A stretch of 64,000 nt of DNA from UBA5078 sp964538025 (GTDB lineage: Bacteria > Pseudomonadota > Gammaproteobacteria > Pseudomonadales > Pseudohongiellaceae), in contig CAZICZ010000005.1 in assembly GCA_964538025.1 (NCBI GenBank), forward strand, positions 1-64,000, in the 5' to 3' direction. Made by a program: the position numbers and the translations under genes. How positions within the stretch are numbered: position 1 is the first letter of the stretch; every line of letters starts with the position of its first letter. This document shows, piece after piece, positions 8,113 through 16,718 of this stretch. The notes under the pieces are model-generated. The model saw nothing but the letters and a program-made list of their open reading frames with translations, did no database searches and was not told the origin of the DNA.

Positions 8113-8805
8113 TTACTCTACCGGAAAGTCAAAATACACGTCCGTGTAGGGCTCGTTCTCCAACGTGAAATGCCACCATTCTGTGTCCAGGGGACGAAAG
8201 CCGTGCGCGAGCATTGCGTCCCGCAGAATTATGCGGTTGGCACGTTGCTGCTCTGTGATGGAGGTGTCCGACGGCCAGGAGACCGGGTCGAAGAAATCGT
8301 ATGGGCTCCCCATGTCCAGCTCCTGGTGATCTGCAAGGCGCACCAGCGTGACATCCACAGTGCTCCCGCGCGAATGGCCGGAGCGTTCCGCAATATAGCC
8401 CTGCGGAAACAGCTGATCCTTCTCCAGGCTGGGGTAATACTCCGCCTTCATGTCCACGTCACTGCCATCTGCTGCCCAGCGCACAAAGTGGTCCACCGCG
8501 CGTTGCGGACGATAGGCGTCAAAAACCTTCAAACCCAGCCCCTGTGATGCCAGCGTTGCCTGCACGGCTTGCAAGGCCTGCGCTGTCTGACGTGTCGCGT
8601 AGGCGCGATTGGCGTGATAGCCCTCGATGGGGCGTCCTACAAAATTATGTGAAGTGAAATACCGCAGCTCCACGTGCAGGCCGGGGATATGAGATTCCAG
8701 CGACACAAAACTGTCGGGACGTGCGGCGAGCTCACTGGGGGCGTCCTGAGCCCACGCCGGCAGGATCAGAAGCACACTGGTAAGCAACAGAAGGTAGGGT
8801 TTCAT
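8113..8805 (-). CDS. Exported D-alanyl-D-alanine dipeptidase (VanX-type, peptidase M15D)
   Basis: Hydrolyses D-Ala-D-Ala or related dipeptides, probably in the periplasm. The 230-residue protein begins with a signal peptide (MKPYLLLLTSVLLILPAWAQ). The M15D zinc site is visible: SGHSRGSTVD gives the S-x-H-x-x-G-x-x-x-D ligands and EWWHF gives the catalytic Glu and third His ligand. DAYRP is the conserved substrate-binding segment. Unlike resistance VanX there are no VanH/VanA neighbours, so a cell-wall recycling or nutritional role is more likely than glycopeptide resistance. It is transcribed convergently with the DoxX-like gene. Confidence 0.88.
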   Translation of the reverse strand: MKPYLLLLTSVLLILPAWAQDAPSELAARPDSFVSLESHIPGLHVELRYFTSHNFVGRPIEGYHANRAYATRQTAQALQAVQATLASQGLGLKVFDAYRPQRAVDHFVRWAADGSDVDMKAEYYPSLEKDQLFPQGYIAERSGHSRGSTVDVTLVRLADHQELDMGSPYDFFDPVSWPSDTSITEQQRANRIILRDAMLAHGFRPLDTEWWHFTLENEPYTDVYFDFPVE

Positions 8806-8931
8806 AAGGAGATCTCGCGCGAAGGCTTATGGGTCGTATGACAGTGTAGCAACGGCGCGCGCGTGAGGTGAATCCGGAATCTGTGCGGGCGAATGTGTGT
8901 GGTCTCAAGCACCTCGCTTACGCCCATAAAC

Positions 8932-8964
8932 AAAAGCCAGCGCCGTGTTCCAGCGCTGGCTTTT
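8932..8964 (-). terminator. Terminator after the FAH-family gene
   Basis: Perfect 12-bp inverted repeat AAAAGCCAGCGC / GCGCTGGCTTTT with a 9-nt loop, 17 bp past the FAH-family stop. It ends with T-runs on both strands; its position fits the minus-strand gene best. Confidence 0.85.
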
Positions 8965-8980
8965 GGGGTACCCGCCAGTT

Positions 8981-10141
8981 TTAGGGACGGTAGGTCCTGA
9001 CCGGTGGCAGCTGCGATCCTGAAAGATCATCGGGCACGCTCTGCTCCACGCGCACGGTGTGGGTGAGTGTTCCGATGCCTTCAATGCTCGCGCTGATCGT
9101 CTCGCCGTCGATCAGGTAACCGGAGCCGGACGCGCGCTCCACCCGACCCGCCCCGGTGCCGCCGGAGGTGCCGCTTTGCAGCACGTCACCGGGGAACAGG
9201 GTGATGAGGGAGGACGCATACTCGATCAGTTCCGGAATGTTGTGAATCATGTCGCCGGCCTTGGCTTCCTGCACGGTCACGCCATCGATCACCAGGGTCT
9301 GGTGCAGGCGCTCCATGGGGTCACCGAAGAACTCCTTGGGCACAATCCACGGGCCTTGCGGTGCAAAGGTGTCGTGCCCCTTGCCCACAAACCAGTCGGA
9401 AGTCACGCCATAACCACCTGGCGGACGGCCCCCGCGATCGGAGATATCCATCGCGACCATATAGCCGAACACATGGTCATAGGCGCGGGCAGCAGACACG
9501 TATTTGCCGGTGCGGCCAAACACGATCGCCATCTCCACTTCCCATTCGATACGGTCACGGCCAAAGGGCATGATGATGTCATCGCCATCCCCAATCACAG
9601 CGCCTCGGGTAGGCTTGAGGAACAGATACGGCACGCCGCGGTTTTCCTGCCGCTCGCGGACCCGTCGTGCCAGTTCGTCATCGTTGCAGCCTTCACACGC
9701 GTGCGTGTAGAAGTTGACGGCCGCGTTCATGATTTTGCTGGGGTACTGGATCGGCGCCATGATGTCGACGGAGCCCACCGGATGCACAAAATTGCGCGCA
9801 TTGCCGCTGAGAAGGTCCTCTTCCACCATCCAGTTGACCAGCTCATAGATGCGGTATTTGAGGCCGTACTCATACTGCTCGATCAACCCCAGCATATCGT
9901 CAGGCATATTCACCTTGGCGTACTGGGGTTGCAGCTCCAGGGCCCGGTTGGCCGCGGCAAGATCAATGATCAGTTGATCGTTGCGCATGACCAGACCCAC
10001 GGTGGGGACATCGTTGATGGCAAAGGTGCCTACTTTAAAAGGCTCCACAGATTGCATTGCCTGAGCGCTGCCTTGTGGGGGACTGGCCAGAAAAATCAGG
10101 GCAGCCCCGAAGGACAGGCTATACAGGGTTTTTCTTATCAT
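8981..10141 (-). CDS. Exported fumarylacetoacetate hydrolase family protein
   Basis: A 386-residue FAH-superfamily protein (hydrolases, decarboxylases or hydratases of oxo-acids). The C-terminal catalytic domain (about 125-350) has the metal-binding EWEVEMAIVFG (Glu-x-Glu), a later Asp in AMDISDR, and the substrate loop SGTSGGTGAG. Unusually for a normally cytosolic family it carries a signal peptide (MIRKTLYSLSFGAALIFLAS, cleavage near GSAQA), so it probably works in the periplasm. AGGAG lies 7 nt upstream of the ATG. A PQQ dehydrogenase is encoded upstream on the same strand; a shared oxidation-then-cleavage pathway is possible but unproven. Confidence 0.85.
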   Translation of the reverse strand: MIRKTLYSLSFGAALIFLASPPQGSAQAMQSVEPFKVGTFAINDVPTVGLVMRNDQLIIDLAAANRALELQPQYAKVNMPDDMLGLIEQYEYGLKYRIYELVNWMVEEDLLSGNARNFVHPVGSVDIMAPIQYPSKIMNAAVNFYTHACEGCNDDELARRVRERQENRGVPYLFLKPTRGAVIGDGDDIIMPFGRDRIEWEVEMAIVFGRTGKYVSAARAYDHVFGYMVAMDISDRGGRPPGGYGVTSDWFVGKGHDTFAPQGPWIVPKEFFGDPMERLHQTLVIDGVTVQEAKAGDMIHNIPELIEYASSLITLFPGDVLQSGTSGGTGAGRVERASGSGYLIDGETISASIEGIGTLTHTVRVEQSVPDDLSGSQLPPVRTYRP

Positions 10142-10249
10142 CGTTTACTCCTGTGCATGCACTTGCAGGTTTGGTTTTTATTGTGTGTGCCGGCACTTCA
10201 TACACAACATGAAATGCCACCTTCATCTTACCTTTGTTCCACACGTCTG

Positions 10250-10281
10250 TGGTACAAAATCGCGGGCAAGATTCTGTACCA
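10250..10281. promoter_or_regulatory. Long inverted repeat upstream of the FAH-family gene
   Basis: TGGTACAAAATC (10250-10261) and GATTCTGTACCA (10270-10281) form a 12-bp inverted repeat with one mismatch and an 8-bp gap. It lies about 110-140 bp upstream of the FAH-family ATG and about 110 bp past the stop of the small upstream gene. With no T-run, an operator is more likely than a terminator. No regulator is encoded nearby. Confidence 0.45.
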
Positions 10282-10392
10282 GACAGGCAACAGCGCCCAA
10301 ACCTTACAAGAGGATCAACCACTGGGCAGATAAAGCAGTACTAAAAGGTGATGCTGACGCAGCGTGAACAGCAGCGGCGATTTCACAGGCCT

Positions 10393-10767
10393 TTACGCAA
10401 AGGAAAGGCTCAGGTAAAGGGCATGTCCCCTCTGGGTCAGCGCTCGAAGCTGTTCCAGCTGCCCAGCGCTGATTTGCGTGAAGTTGAAGCAGGATTTGCC
10501 ATGCATGCGGGCAATCAGTGCGGGAGGCACTCCTTCGAGCAGTTGAGGCCGGACATAGACCGGCATGAGATGAAAACTGACATAAGCCTTTCGCCGATGC
10601 ACCGCGGCAAAAAACATCGGGGAATTGCGCGGACCGGGAACCCGTGTCGTGAGGGAATAGTTCTCGTCCGTATCGACGGTGATGTTCATGACATTGGCGT
10701 AGGGAGTCAGCAGGGTTTTCAATGCCTGGAAAACTTCCGCAGAGCCGGAGATTAACTGATCGTTCAT
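10393..10767 (-). CDS. Uncharacterised 124-residue cytosolic protein
   Basis: I do not recognise this family with confidence. The protein has no signal peptide or membrane span and reads as a small alpha/beta domain with a distinctive core MFFAAVHRRKAYVSFHLMPVY and a C-terminal GKSCFNF motif, somewhat like DUF1801-type (YdhG/iron-chaperone-like) proteins. GGAAAGAG precedes the ATG, supporting expression. It lies between the FAH-family and PQQ dehydrogenase genes on the same strand, but a terminator at 10874-10913 separates it from the latter, so it probably has its own promoter. Confidence 0.6.
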   Translation of the reverse strand: MNDQLISGSAEVFQALKTLLTPYANVMNITVDTDENYSLTTRVPGPRNSPMFFAAVHRRKAYVSFHLMPVYVRPQLLEGVPPALIARMHGKSCFNFTQISAGQLEQLRALTQRGHALYLSLSFA

Positions 10768-10873
10768 TCACTCTTTCCCGCGAGAAATTTTGGTCTGCCC
10801 TCGAGCACAGGAATAACCGGTTTGCTGTCTTTTCTGCGTCACCACTGTGCTGTCCTGACGAGGGAGTAACCCC

Positions 10874-10913
10874 AAAAAAAACGCCCCAGACCACGTTGCA
10901 GCAGGCTGGGGCG
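10874..10913 (-). terminator. Intrinsic terminator of the PQQ dehydrogenase gene
   Basis: Stem CGCCCCAG / CTGGGGCG (10882-10889 and 10906-10913) with a 16-nt loop, followed on the minus strand by a run of eight T. It sits 20 bp beyond the PQQ dehydrogenase stop. Confidence 0.9.
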
Positions 10914-10932
10914 CGTGAGCGGGGTTCGCCGC

Positions 10933-12873
10933 TTAGGGCAGTGTGTAGGCTACCAGCTGGGCAGGCGCACTACGTCCGCCGACGAACATGGCCAGATACT
11001 GCTTGCCATTGTGTTCATAGGTGAACGGCAGGCCTGTCTGGTTGTCCGGCAGTTCCAGGGTAGTGATCACTTCACCGGTTTGCTTGTTGATGACGCGCAT
11101 GCGGGGACCAGCATCGGCGGTACCAATACCTTCACCCACGAACAGCAGTGTCTTGGTCAACAACACGCCAGAACGTGTCGGAATCCCGGTGTCGGGAATG
11201 TCCACGCCCTGCAGCAACGGATGGTTGGCAATGCGGGCAGGGGTCGGCGCATTCGCCACCCACCACAGGTGATCACCCGAGTTCATGTCGATTGCCGTCA
11301 CGCGGCCATAGGGAGGCTTGATGACTTCGAGGCCTTCCACACGCGGAATACGTACACCGCCACCCTGACTGAAGTCGATGTCGGAGGCCGGGTTCTTGGC
11401 CAGGGACAAGGCCTGCAGCTGAGTTCTGGAAGGCACATAGAGAATGCCGGTTTCCGGATCAATCGCCGACCCTTCCCAGTTGGCACCGCCGGTAGACGAC
11501 GGCAGGCTCAGCAGGCCGCGGGTGCCATCCGGCGCCTCGGACAGTGAGGGCGGAGAGAACAGGTTGTCGGACAGACGGAAGTCCTTCACCGCTTCCAGTG
11601 CGCGGGCACGAAGCTCGGGCGTGAAATCGATCAGGTCGTCCTCGGACACTCCCTGGCGGTCAAATGCAGCAGGGCGAGTCGGGAAAGGCTGCGTCAGGGA
11701 GTACCACTCACCCGGCACATCGCCGGCAGGCACGGGGCGCTCTTCGATCGGCCAAATGGGCTCGCCAGTGGCGCGGTCAAACGCGTAAACGAAGGCCTGC
11801 TTGCTGACGGACATGACCACCTTGCGGCCGTTGGGCAGGTCGATCAGCACGGGGGCCGCCGGCAAGTCCCAATCCCAGATGTCGTGGTGAATCAGCTGGT
11901 AATGCCAGCGACGCTCACCCGTCTTCACATCCAGCGCCACCAGGCTGCTGGAAAACAGGTTCGAGCCGGGACGGTCACCGCCGTAGTAGTCGCCTGTGGC
12001 GCCTTCAACGGGGAGGTACACCAGGCCAAGTTCGGGATCGCCGGACATCGGGGCCCAGACACCGGCGTTACCGGTAATCTCGGCGCCATCTTCCAGCCAG
12101 GACTCATAGCCAAATTCCCCGGCAGCTGGAATGGTGTGGAAGGTCCACAGCAGTTCGCCCGTGTGCACGTCGTAGCCACGGATATCGCCCTTCACGTTGC
12201 GCTTGGAACGGGGACGACCGCCGGTGGAGTGGGCAGCGCCCACTACAATGACGTCATTCATGACGAAGGGAGGCGCAGAGGCACCAATGTCGATGTCATT
12301 GAAACGGGGATCTTCGGTGTTGCGCAGGCCCACCATCAGGTCCACGACACCGTTTTCGCCAAAGTTGGCATCCGGGATACCGGTTTCGGCGTCGAGGGAG
12401 ATCAGGTGATAGCCCGGGGTAATATCGAAAATGCGGGTCTTGTCACCGCCAGTCCAATAGGCCACACCGCGGCCGGCACCTTTGCGCGGAGCGGTGCGGA
12501 AACGCTCGCCCTCGTCCATGTTGTACATCCACAGCACCTGACCGGTGGTGGCATCCAGCGCCACGACGTTGCGGGTCAGGCCCACGTTGGCATACAGAAT
12601 GCCGTTGACTTCCAGCGGGGTGGAGGGGTTGGTGATATCGGTGGTCGGACCAAAGTTTTGGGTAGAGAAACTCCAGGCCATTTTCAGCGTTCCGACGTTG
12701 TCGGCGTTGATCTGGTCCAGGGGGGAGTAACGCTGGGAGAATTCGTTGCCGTGATAAACGGGCCAATCCCCCTGGTTCACACTGGTGTTAGTCTGGGCAA
12801 TGGCAAATGGAGCACTTGCCATGACACAGGCAGACAGAACCGCGTGTCGTACAAATTGTGGTGCGATTTTCAT
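10933..12873 (-). CDS. PQQ-dependent dehydrogenase (soluble glucose/quinate-type quinoprotein)
   Basis: An exported eight-bladed propeller quinoprotein of 646 residues that would oxidise a sugar or alcohol with PQQ in the periplasm. Signal peptide MKIAPQFVRHAVLSACVMAS, cleavage near AIAQ. Propeller signatures recur: DWPVYHGNEFSQRYSPLDQI, VALDATTGQVLW, GERRWHYQLIHHDIWDWDLPAAPVL (the conserved D-x-D before blade 5), GRVTAIDMNSGDHLWW. It lacks the four-helix membrane domain of E. coli Gcd and has no CxxCH heme motif, so electrons must go to a separate acceptor. The ATG at 12873 has AGGAG 8-9 nt upstream and is preferred over the GTG six codons earlier. Substrate unknown. Confidence 0.88.
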   Translation of the reverse strand: MKIAPQFVRHAVLSACVMASAPFAIAQTNTSVNQGDWPVYHGNEFSQRYSPLDQINADNVGTLKMAWSFSTQNFGPTTDITNPSTPLEVNGILYANVGLTRNVVALDATTGQVLWMYNMDEGERFRTAPRKGAGRGVAYWTGGDKTRIFDITPGYHLISLDAETGIPDANFGENGVVDLMVGLRNTEDPRFNDIDIGASAPPFVMNDVIVVGAAHSTGGRPRSKRNVKGDIRGYDVHTGELLWTFHTIPAAGEFGYESWLEDGAEITGNAGVWAPMSGDPELGLVYLPVEGATGDYYGGDRPGSNLFSSSLVALDVKTGERRWHYQLIHHDIWDWDLPAAPVLIDLPNGRKVVMSVSKQAFVYAFDRATGEPIWPIEERPVPAGDVPGEWYSLTQPFPTRPAAFDRQGVSEDDLIDFTPELRARALEAVKDFRLSDNLFSPPSLSEAPDGTRGLLSLPSSTGGANWEGSAIDPETGILYVPSRTQLQALSLAKNPASDIDFSQGGGVRIPRVEGLEVIKPPYGRVTAIDMNSGDHLWWVANAPTPARIANHPLLQGVDIPDTGIPTRSGVLLTKTLLFVGEGIGTADAGPRMRVINKQTGEVITTLELPDNQTGLPFTYEHNGKQYLAMFVGGRSAPAQLVAYTLP

Positions 12874-13197
12874 CTCGGACACTCCTGACAAAGCATGATT
12901 ATTTTTATTAGGCCACCCCTTCCAGCGTGCGCCTTACGACAAACGGATTGTCAAAACGGGGGTTGGCCGACACTTTAAGGGGTCTTTGGACATTTAACCA
13001 GCCCCAAAACCGACTTTTGAAAGCGATCGGACACTGGTGTTTCTAGAGCGGTAGATCCCCTGAAATCTTTCACCCGGCACCTTTGCGGCGCTGCCGTCCA
13101 ATTGCATCCCCTACCCCGCCCCACTACAATCCGGCTACGTCTAGCCCATTGATCCGTTCGCCGCGACGCAAAATCCCGCAGGAGCACTTCCCCCTTC
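12874..13197. other. Divergent intergenic region with a short inverted repeat
   Basis: This 324-bp gap separates the divergent PQQ dehydrogenase and cyclophilin genes. I see no gene in it. GACAA-N5-TTGTC (12938-12952) is a perfect 5-bp inverted repeat 65-80 bp upstream of the PQQ dehydrogenase ATG and overlaps a minus-strand TTGACA; it could be an operator, but its short arms make chance possible. AGGAG lies just upstream of the cyclophilin ATG. Confidence 0.3.
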
Positions 13198-14076
13198 ATG
13201 AGACGCCTGACCACCCTTTGCCTCTGCCTGTTGAGCATTGCCCTGCCGGGACTGGTGCGGGCCGATCTGGCTACCGCCATTCAGGCGATGGAGGATCCCT
13301 CGCATCCACTGATGCTCATGCGCACGTCGCGCGGCGATCTGTTTATTGAACTGTTCCCGGAATCCGCCCCGCGCAATGTCGCCAATTTCATTGCGCTGGC
13401 AGAGGGACGGGTGCCCCTGTTTGACATCGCGACGGGGCAACAGGTCACCCCGAATTATTACGACAACCGGGTGTTTCACCGCATTCTGCGCAATACCCTG
13501 GTGCAGGCGGGGGCGCCGCGCTCCGCCGAGGAACCGATCCCGGAAACCGATCTGGAAGATGAAATCAATGCGCGCGATCTGGGCCTGAATGACACCCTCG
13601 TTCTGGACGCGACGGGCGTCCCGCACGCCTGGCTGAACCTCGCGGACCGGGCGGCCTTTGAACGCGAGATTCTGGTCCCGCTGTACCGCACGATGGGGAT
13701 TGAAACGCCGGAGGCGGTCCGCGCGAGGCAGTTCGAGATCCATAAGACACTGCGGGAGATGAGTCTGCGCCAGGCCTACGAAAACCAGGGCTATCGTTAC
13801 AATGACCGCCTGAGCGCGCGAGTCCCGGTGCGCGGCAGTGTGGCGATGGCCGGAGCAGGTCCCAACACCAATCGCGCCGAATTTTTCATCGTGCTACAGG
13901 ATGCCCTGTGGCTTTCGGGCAAGGCCACGATCATCGGCCGGGTGGTCGAAGGGATGGAGATCGCCGATCGCATCGACCAGTCAGCAGTCTTGCGTGGCGA
14001 CAGCACGGCTGCCACCCCCACCACCGCCACCATGATTTTTGATGTGCGGCAGGTCAATGCCGCGCCGACTCCCTGA
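13198..14076 (+). CDS. Exported cyclophilin-type peptidyl-prolyl isomerase
   Basis: Catalyses Xaa-Pro cis-trans isomerisation, here probably on periplasmic proteins. The 292-residue protein starts with a signal peptide (MRRLTTLCLCLLSIALPGLV, cleavage near VRA-D). Cyclophilin elements are TSRGDLFIELFPESAPRNVANFIALAEG (about 42-70), YYDNRVFHRIL (active-site Phe-His-Arg), and the later NTNRAEFFIVLQD and GRVVEGMEIADRI. About 90 residues (roughly 110-205) are inserted between the FHR segment and the NRAEFFI segment, so it is much longer than PpiA (about 190). AGGAG precedes the ATG. Confidence 0.85.
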   Translation: MRRLTTLCLCLLSIALPGLVRADLATAIQAMEDPSHPLMLMRTSRGDLFIELFPESAPRNVANFIALAEGRVPLFDIATGQQVTPNYYDNRVFHRILRNTLVQAGAPRSAEEPIPETDLEDEINARDLGLNDTLVLDATGVPHAWLNLADRAAFEREILVPLYRTMGIETPEAVRARQFEIHKTLREMSLRQAYENQGYRYNDRLSARVPVRGSVAMAGAGPNTNRAEFFIVLQDALWLSGKATIIGRVVEGMEIADRIDQSAVLRGDSTAATPTTATMIFDVRQVNAAPTP

Positions 14077-14101
14077 GTGATCCCCCACGAGAGTGATGTC
14101 C

Positions 14102-14302
14102 ATGACGAAAAAAGCAAAAAAAATCAAAGCGAGCAGTGTGTTGCCGATTGCCCTGACCGGCGGCGCGTTTATTGGTCTGGTGCTGGGTGCCCTGATGGGG
14201 CAGGCCCTGTTGGTCACCGCGATAGGGCTGGCCGTGGGCGCCGGCATCGGCTACCGCATCGACAGGAATAACGGCGTCAGCTACGGGCGTAAGCCGCACT
14301 GA
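14102..14302 (+). CDS. Small glycine-zipper membrane protein
   Basis: A 66-residue protein with a basic start (MTKKAKKIKASS) and two closely spaced Gly/Ala-rich hydrophobic segments (GGAFIGLVLGALMG and AIGLAVGAGIGYRI) separated by a short turn, as in glycine-zipper inner-membrane proteins. I do not recognise a family. Starts at GTG 14093 or ATG 14096 are also possible; ACGAGAG at 14087-14093 best serves 14102. It follows the cyclophilin gene by 25 bp and its 3' end overlaps that of dinG by 26 bp on the other strand. Confidence 0.6.
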   Translation: MTKKAKKIKASSVLPIALTGGAFIGLVLGALMGQALLVTAIGLAVGAGIGYRIDRNNGVSYGRKPH

Positions 14303-16472
14303 GATCGGACGGGAAAATCTCGCGCCGGTAAGGCGGCAGGGAAGCGAGGATCGACGCCCCGTAGAACTTGCTGACGATGCGTTCGTCAAAGAGCGTGATG
14401 TGGCCCGTGTCGGATTCGTTGCGCAGCAATCGCCCTGCCGCCTGCACCAGCTTGAAGGCGGCCTCGGGCACCGACAGCTTCATGAAGGCATTCCCCCCCT
14501 GCTGCTCTATCCACTGTGCCAGTGTCGCCTCGATCGGGTCGTTCGGCACCGCAAACGGCAGTTTCGCAATCAACACGTGTTCGCAATATTTACCTGGCAG
14601 GTCCACGCCCTCCGCAAAACTTGCCAGACCAAAAATGATACTCGGCTCTCCCCGGTCGATGCGCTGTTTGTGAAAACTGATCAGCTGGGCCTTCTGGTAG
14701 TCATCCTGACACAGGATGAGTTCGCGCCACGACTTGTCCAGGCATTCCAAGACGTCCTGCATCTGCCGACGCGAACTGAAGAGCATCAGCGCCCCCTCCC
14801 TTTTATCCAGCACTTGCGGCAGCAAGCGGACAATGGCTTGTGTGTGCTCAGCACTGTTGCCCGGGTCGCAATTGAGCCGCGGTACCACCAGTCGCGCCGC
14901 CCGCGTGTAGTCAAAGGGGCTGGCAATGCGGTGATAGCGGGTGTGCGGGGGCAAGCCGGCCCGCATCTGCAGCACATCAAACTGCCCTAGTGCAGACAGC
15001 GTCGCCGAGGTGAGCACTGCGCCGGCGCAGTGCTGCCAAAGACTGTCCTGCAGGGTAGTTGCCGCCAGCACGGGGCTGCAGGAGAGGCTGATGTCGAGTG
15101 TGCCGCCAAACTCGTGCAGGCTCATCCAGCGCGCCCATGGCGCGGTGCCGGGCCCATCCTGCCAGGCAAATTGCGACCACAGCTTTTGATTCGCCTGCGC
15201 ACGCGCCGTCATGCTGCCCACGAGGGGGAACCAGTACTCGGCACGTTGGCGTGACTCCACGGTCTGGCCTCCCTCAAGCAGGGTTTTCAGGGCATTGCCA
15301 ATCTCCTGAAACGACGCTGCCAGCCGCGTGAACTGGGCATCGAGCGACTGTGCAATCTCTCGCAAAATCTCCGGCACCACCCCCAGCGCAAAGGCGTGCT
15401 GCAAGGCCTGCTCGCCCTGCCTGTCGGGTTCGGCGTTGTGCAGGATCTGCTCGCACAGGGGCCAGATCTCATTCAGGCGCAGTTCGGCCATCTCCAGCGC
15501 AGTCTCCAGGGTGGGCAGCTCGCGCTGCAGGGTCCGCTTATCTTCCAGCACGCTGTCCGCCCCGAGTTTGGCCAACGAACGGCGCCACTGGTCCAGAGCG
15601 CCAAGGCTGGCCTTCAGACGGGTGAAACTCGAAAAATGGTTATTGCTCTTGAGCGGCAGGTGATGCGCCTCGTCAAAGATGTAAATCGCTTCCTCCGGTG
15701 ACGGCAAGATGACCCCGCCCCCCAGTGCCAGGTCCGCCAGCACGAGATCATGGTTCGCGACGACACAGTCAGCTTTCTGCACCTCTTCCCGCGCGCGGTA
15801 AAAGCAGCAATTGCCGAAATTTGAACACTTTTGGCCAACGCACTGCCCGTTGTCGACAGTCACCGGCAACCATTCCTGATCCGTCAGCAGGGTTTCCCAG
15901 TCGTCGCGGTCACCCTGCCACTGCCCTGCGCTGATCTTGCGAAACATCTGTTGGTAAAGCGCCAGAGACTGCGCGTTAGGAGGCACGATCAGTTCGCCGT
16001 ACAGATCGGCGATCGCGTTGAGGCTGTCATTGCCCTGCAGCAGCATGTCGAGTTTGGACAGACAGAGATAGCGCCCTCGGCCCTTGGCCAGCGTATAGGT
16101 GAACTGCAAGCCGCTGTGCCGCGTGATGTCGGGCAGATCCTTCAGAGTGACCTGTTCCTGCAGCGCCACCGTGGCGGTGGCCAGAATCACTTTTTTGTTG
16201 AAATACTGTGCGACGGGCAAGGTCCCCAGCACATAGGCCAGGGTTTTCCCGGTGCCGGTGCCCGCCTCCACGACGCACACGGGGCCACCCCGGGGGGCGG
16301 ACTCCTGTTCCGCTTCGTGCTCGGCTGTATCGGGCACAGGTTCGATCTCACCCAGACACTTCGCAATCTCCGCGATCATCAGGCGCTGGCCGTAACGCGC
16401 GGTCAAAGACTTGTTCTCCAAGATCTCCCGGTAGGCGTGCTGGATGGTCTGCTTGACGTCTTCGGGAAGCAT
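14277..16472 (-). CDS. dinG: ATP-dependent DNA helicase DinG
   Basis: XPD-like 5'-3' helicase that unwinds D-loops and R-loops. In its 731 residues: Walker A VEAGTGTGKTLAY (about 71-83), an iron-sulfur cluster region with cysteines at YLCLSK, GQCVGQKCSNFGNCCFY, Walker B DEAHH, and C-terminal helicase motifs FSSRRQMQDVL, FGLASFAEGVDLPGKYCEHVLI and QAAGRLLRNESDTG. In E. coli dinG is SOS-regulated; I saw no convincing LexA box upstream here. It is divergent from the DUF349 gene. Confidence 0.93.
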   Translation of the reverse strand: MLPEDVKQTIQHAYREILENKSLTARYGQRLMIAEIAKCLGEIEPVPDTAEHEAEQESAPRGGPVCVVEAGTGTGKTLAYVLGTLPVAQYFNKKVILATATVALQEQVTLKDLPDITRHSGLQFTYTLAKGRGRYLCLSKLDMLLQGNDSLNAIADLYGELIVPPNAQSLALYQQMFRKISAGQWQGDRDDWETLLTDQEWLPVTVDNGQCVGQKCSNFGNCCFYRAREEVQKADCVVANHDLVLADLALGGGVILPSPEEAIYIFDEAHHLPLKSNNHFSSFTRLKASLGALDQWRRSLAKLGADSVLEDKRTLQRELPTLETALEMAELRLNEIWPLCEQILHNAEPDRQGEQALQHAFALGVVPEILREIAQSLDAQFTRLAASFQEIGNALKTLLEGGQTVESRQRAEYWFPLVGSMTARAQANQKLWSQFAWQDGPGTAPWARWMSLHEFGGTLDISLSCSPVLAATTLQDSLWQHCAGAVLTSATLSALGQFDVLQMRAGLPPHTRYHRIASPFDYTRAARLVVPRLNCDPGNSAEHTQAIVRLLPQVLDKREGALMLFSSRRQMQDVLECLDKSWRELILCQDDYQKAQLISFHKQRIDRGEPSIIFGLASFAEGVDLPGKYCEHVLIAKLPFAVPNDPIEATLAQWIEQQGGNAFMKLSVPEAAFKLVQAAGRLLRNESDTGHITLFDERIVSKFYGASILASLPPYRREIFPSDLSAAYARS

Positions 16473-16605
16473 GGGACGTGGTGTGGCCTATGATGAAAAT
16501 CGGGTGGGCGAGAACTGTGGCGAGTATAGCACTGCCGCCCTCAAACACCGTGACTGGCGTGCGAGCATAAACATGCCGGATTGCTATCAGGGCCCAAAAG
16601 ACATC

Positions 16606-16614
16606 TGCTAGAAT
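16606..16614 (+). promoter_or_regulatory. Candidate extended -10 promoter of the DUF349 gene
   Basis: TGCTAGAAT matches an extended -10 (TGn plus TAGAAT) about 105 bp upstream of the DUF349 ATG; no good -35 is at standard spacing. Assigned by eye. Confidence 0.35.
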
Positions 16615-16718
16615 GGACGCACTTCTTTGTCGGCCCGGGGCCTGATCGCGCATCGCCAATCCACTCAACTCCCCTTTTGCGGTCCATCTGTAAAAGCACC
16701 CTAGAGAACTGCAGCACG

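Noticed and set aside
16473..16718. LexA (SOS) box for dinG
   Set aside because: CTGT near 16515 lacks a proper ACAG partner 8 bp on; no site close to CTGT-N8-ACAG was found.
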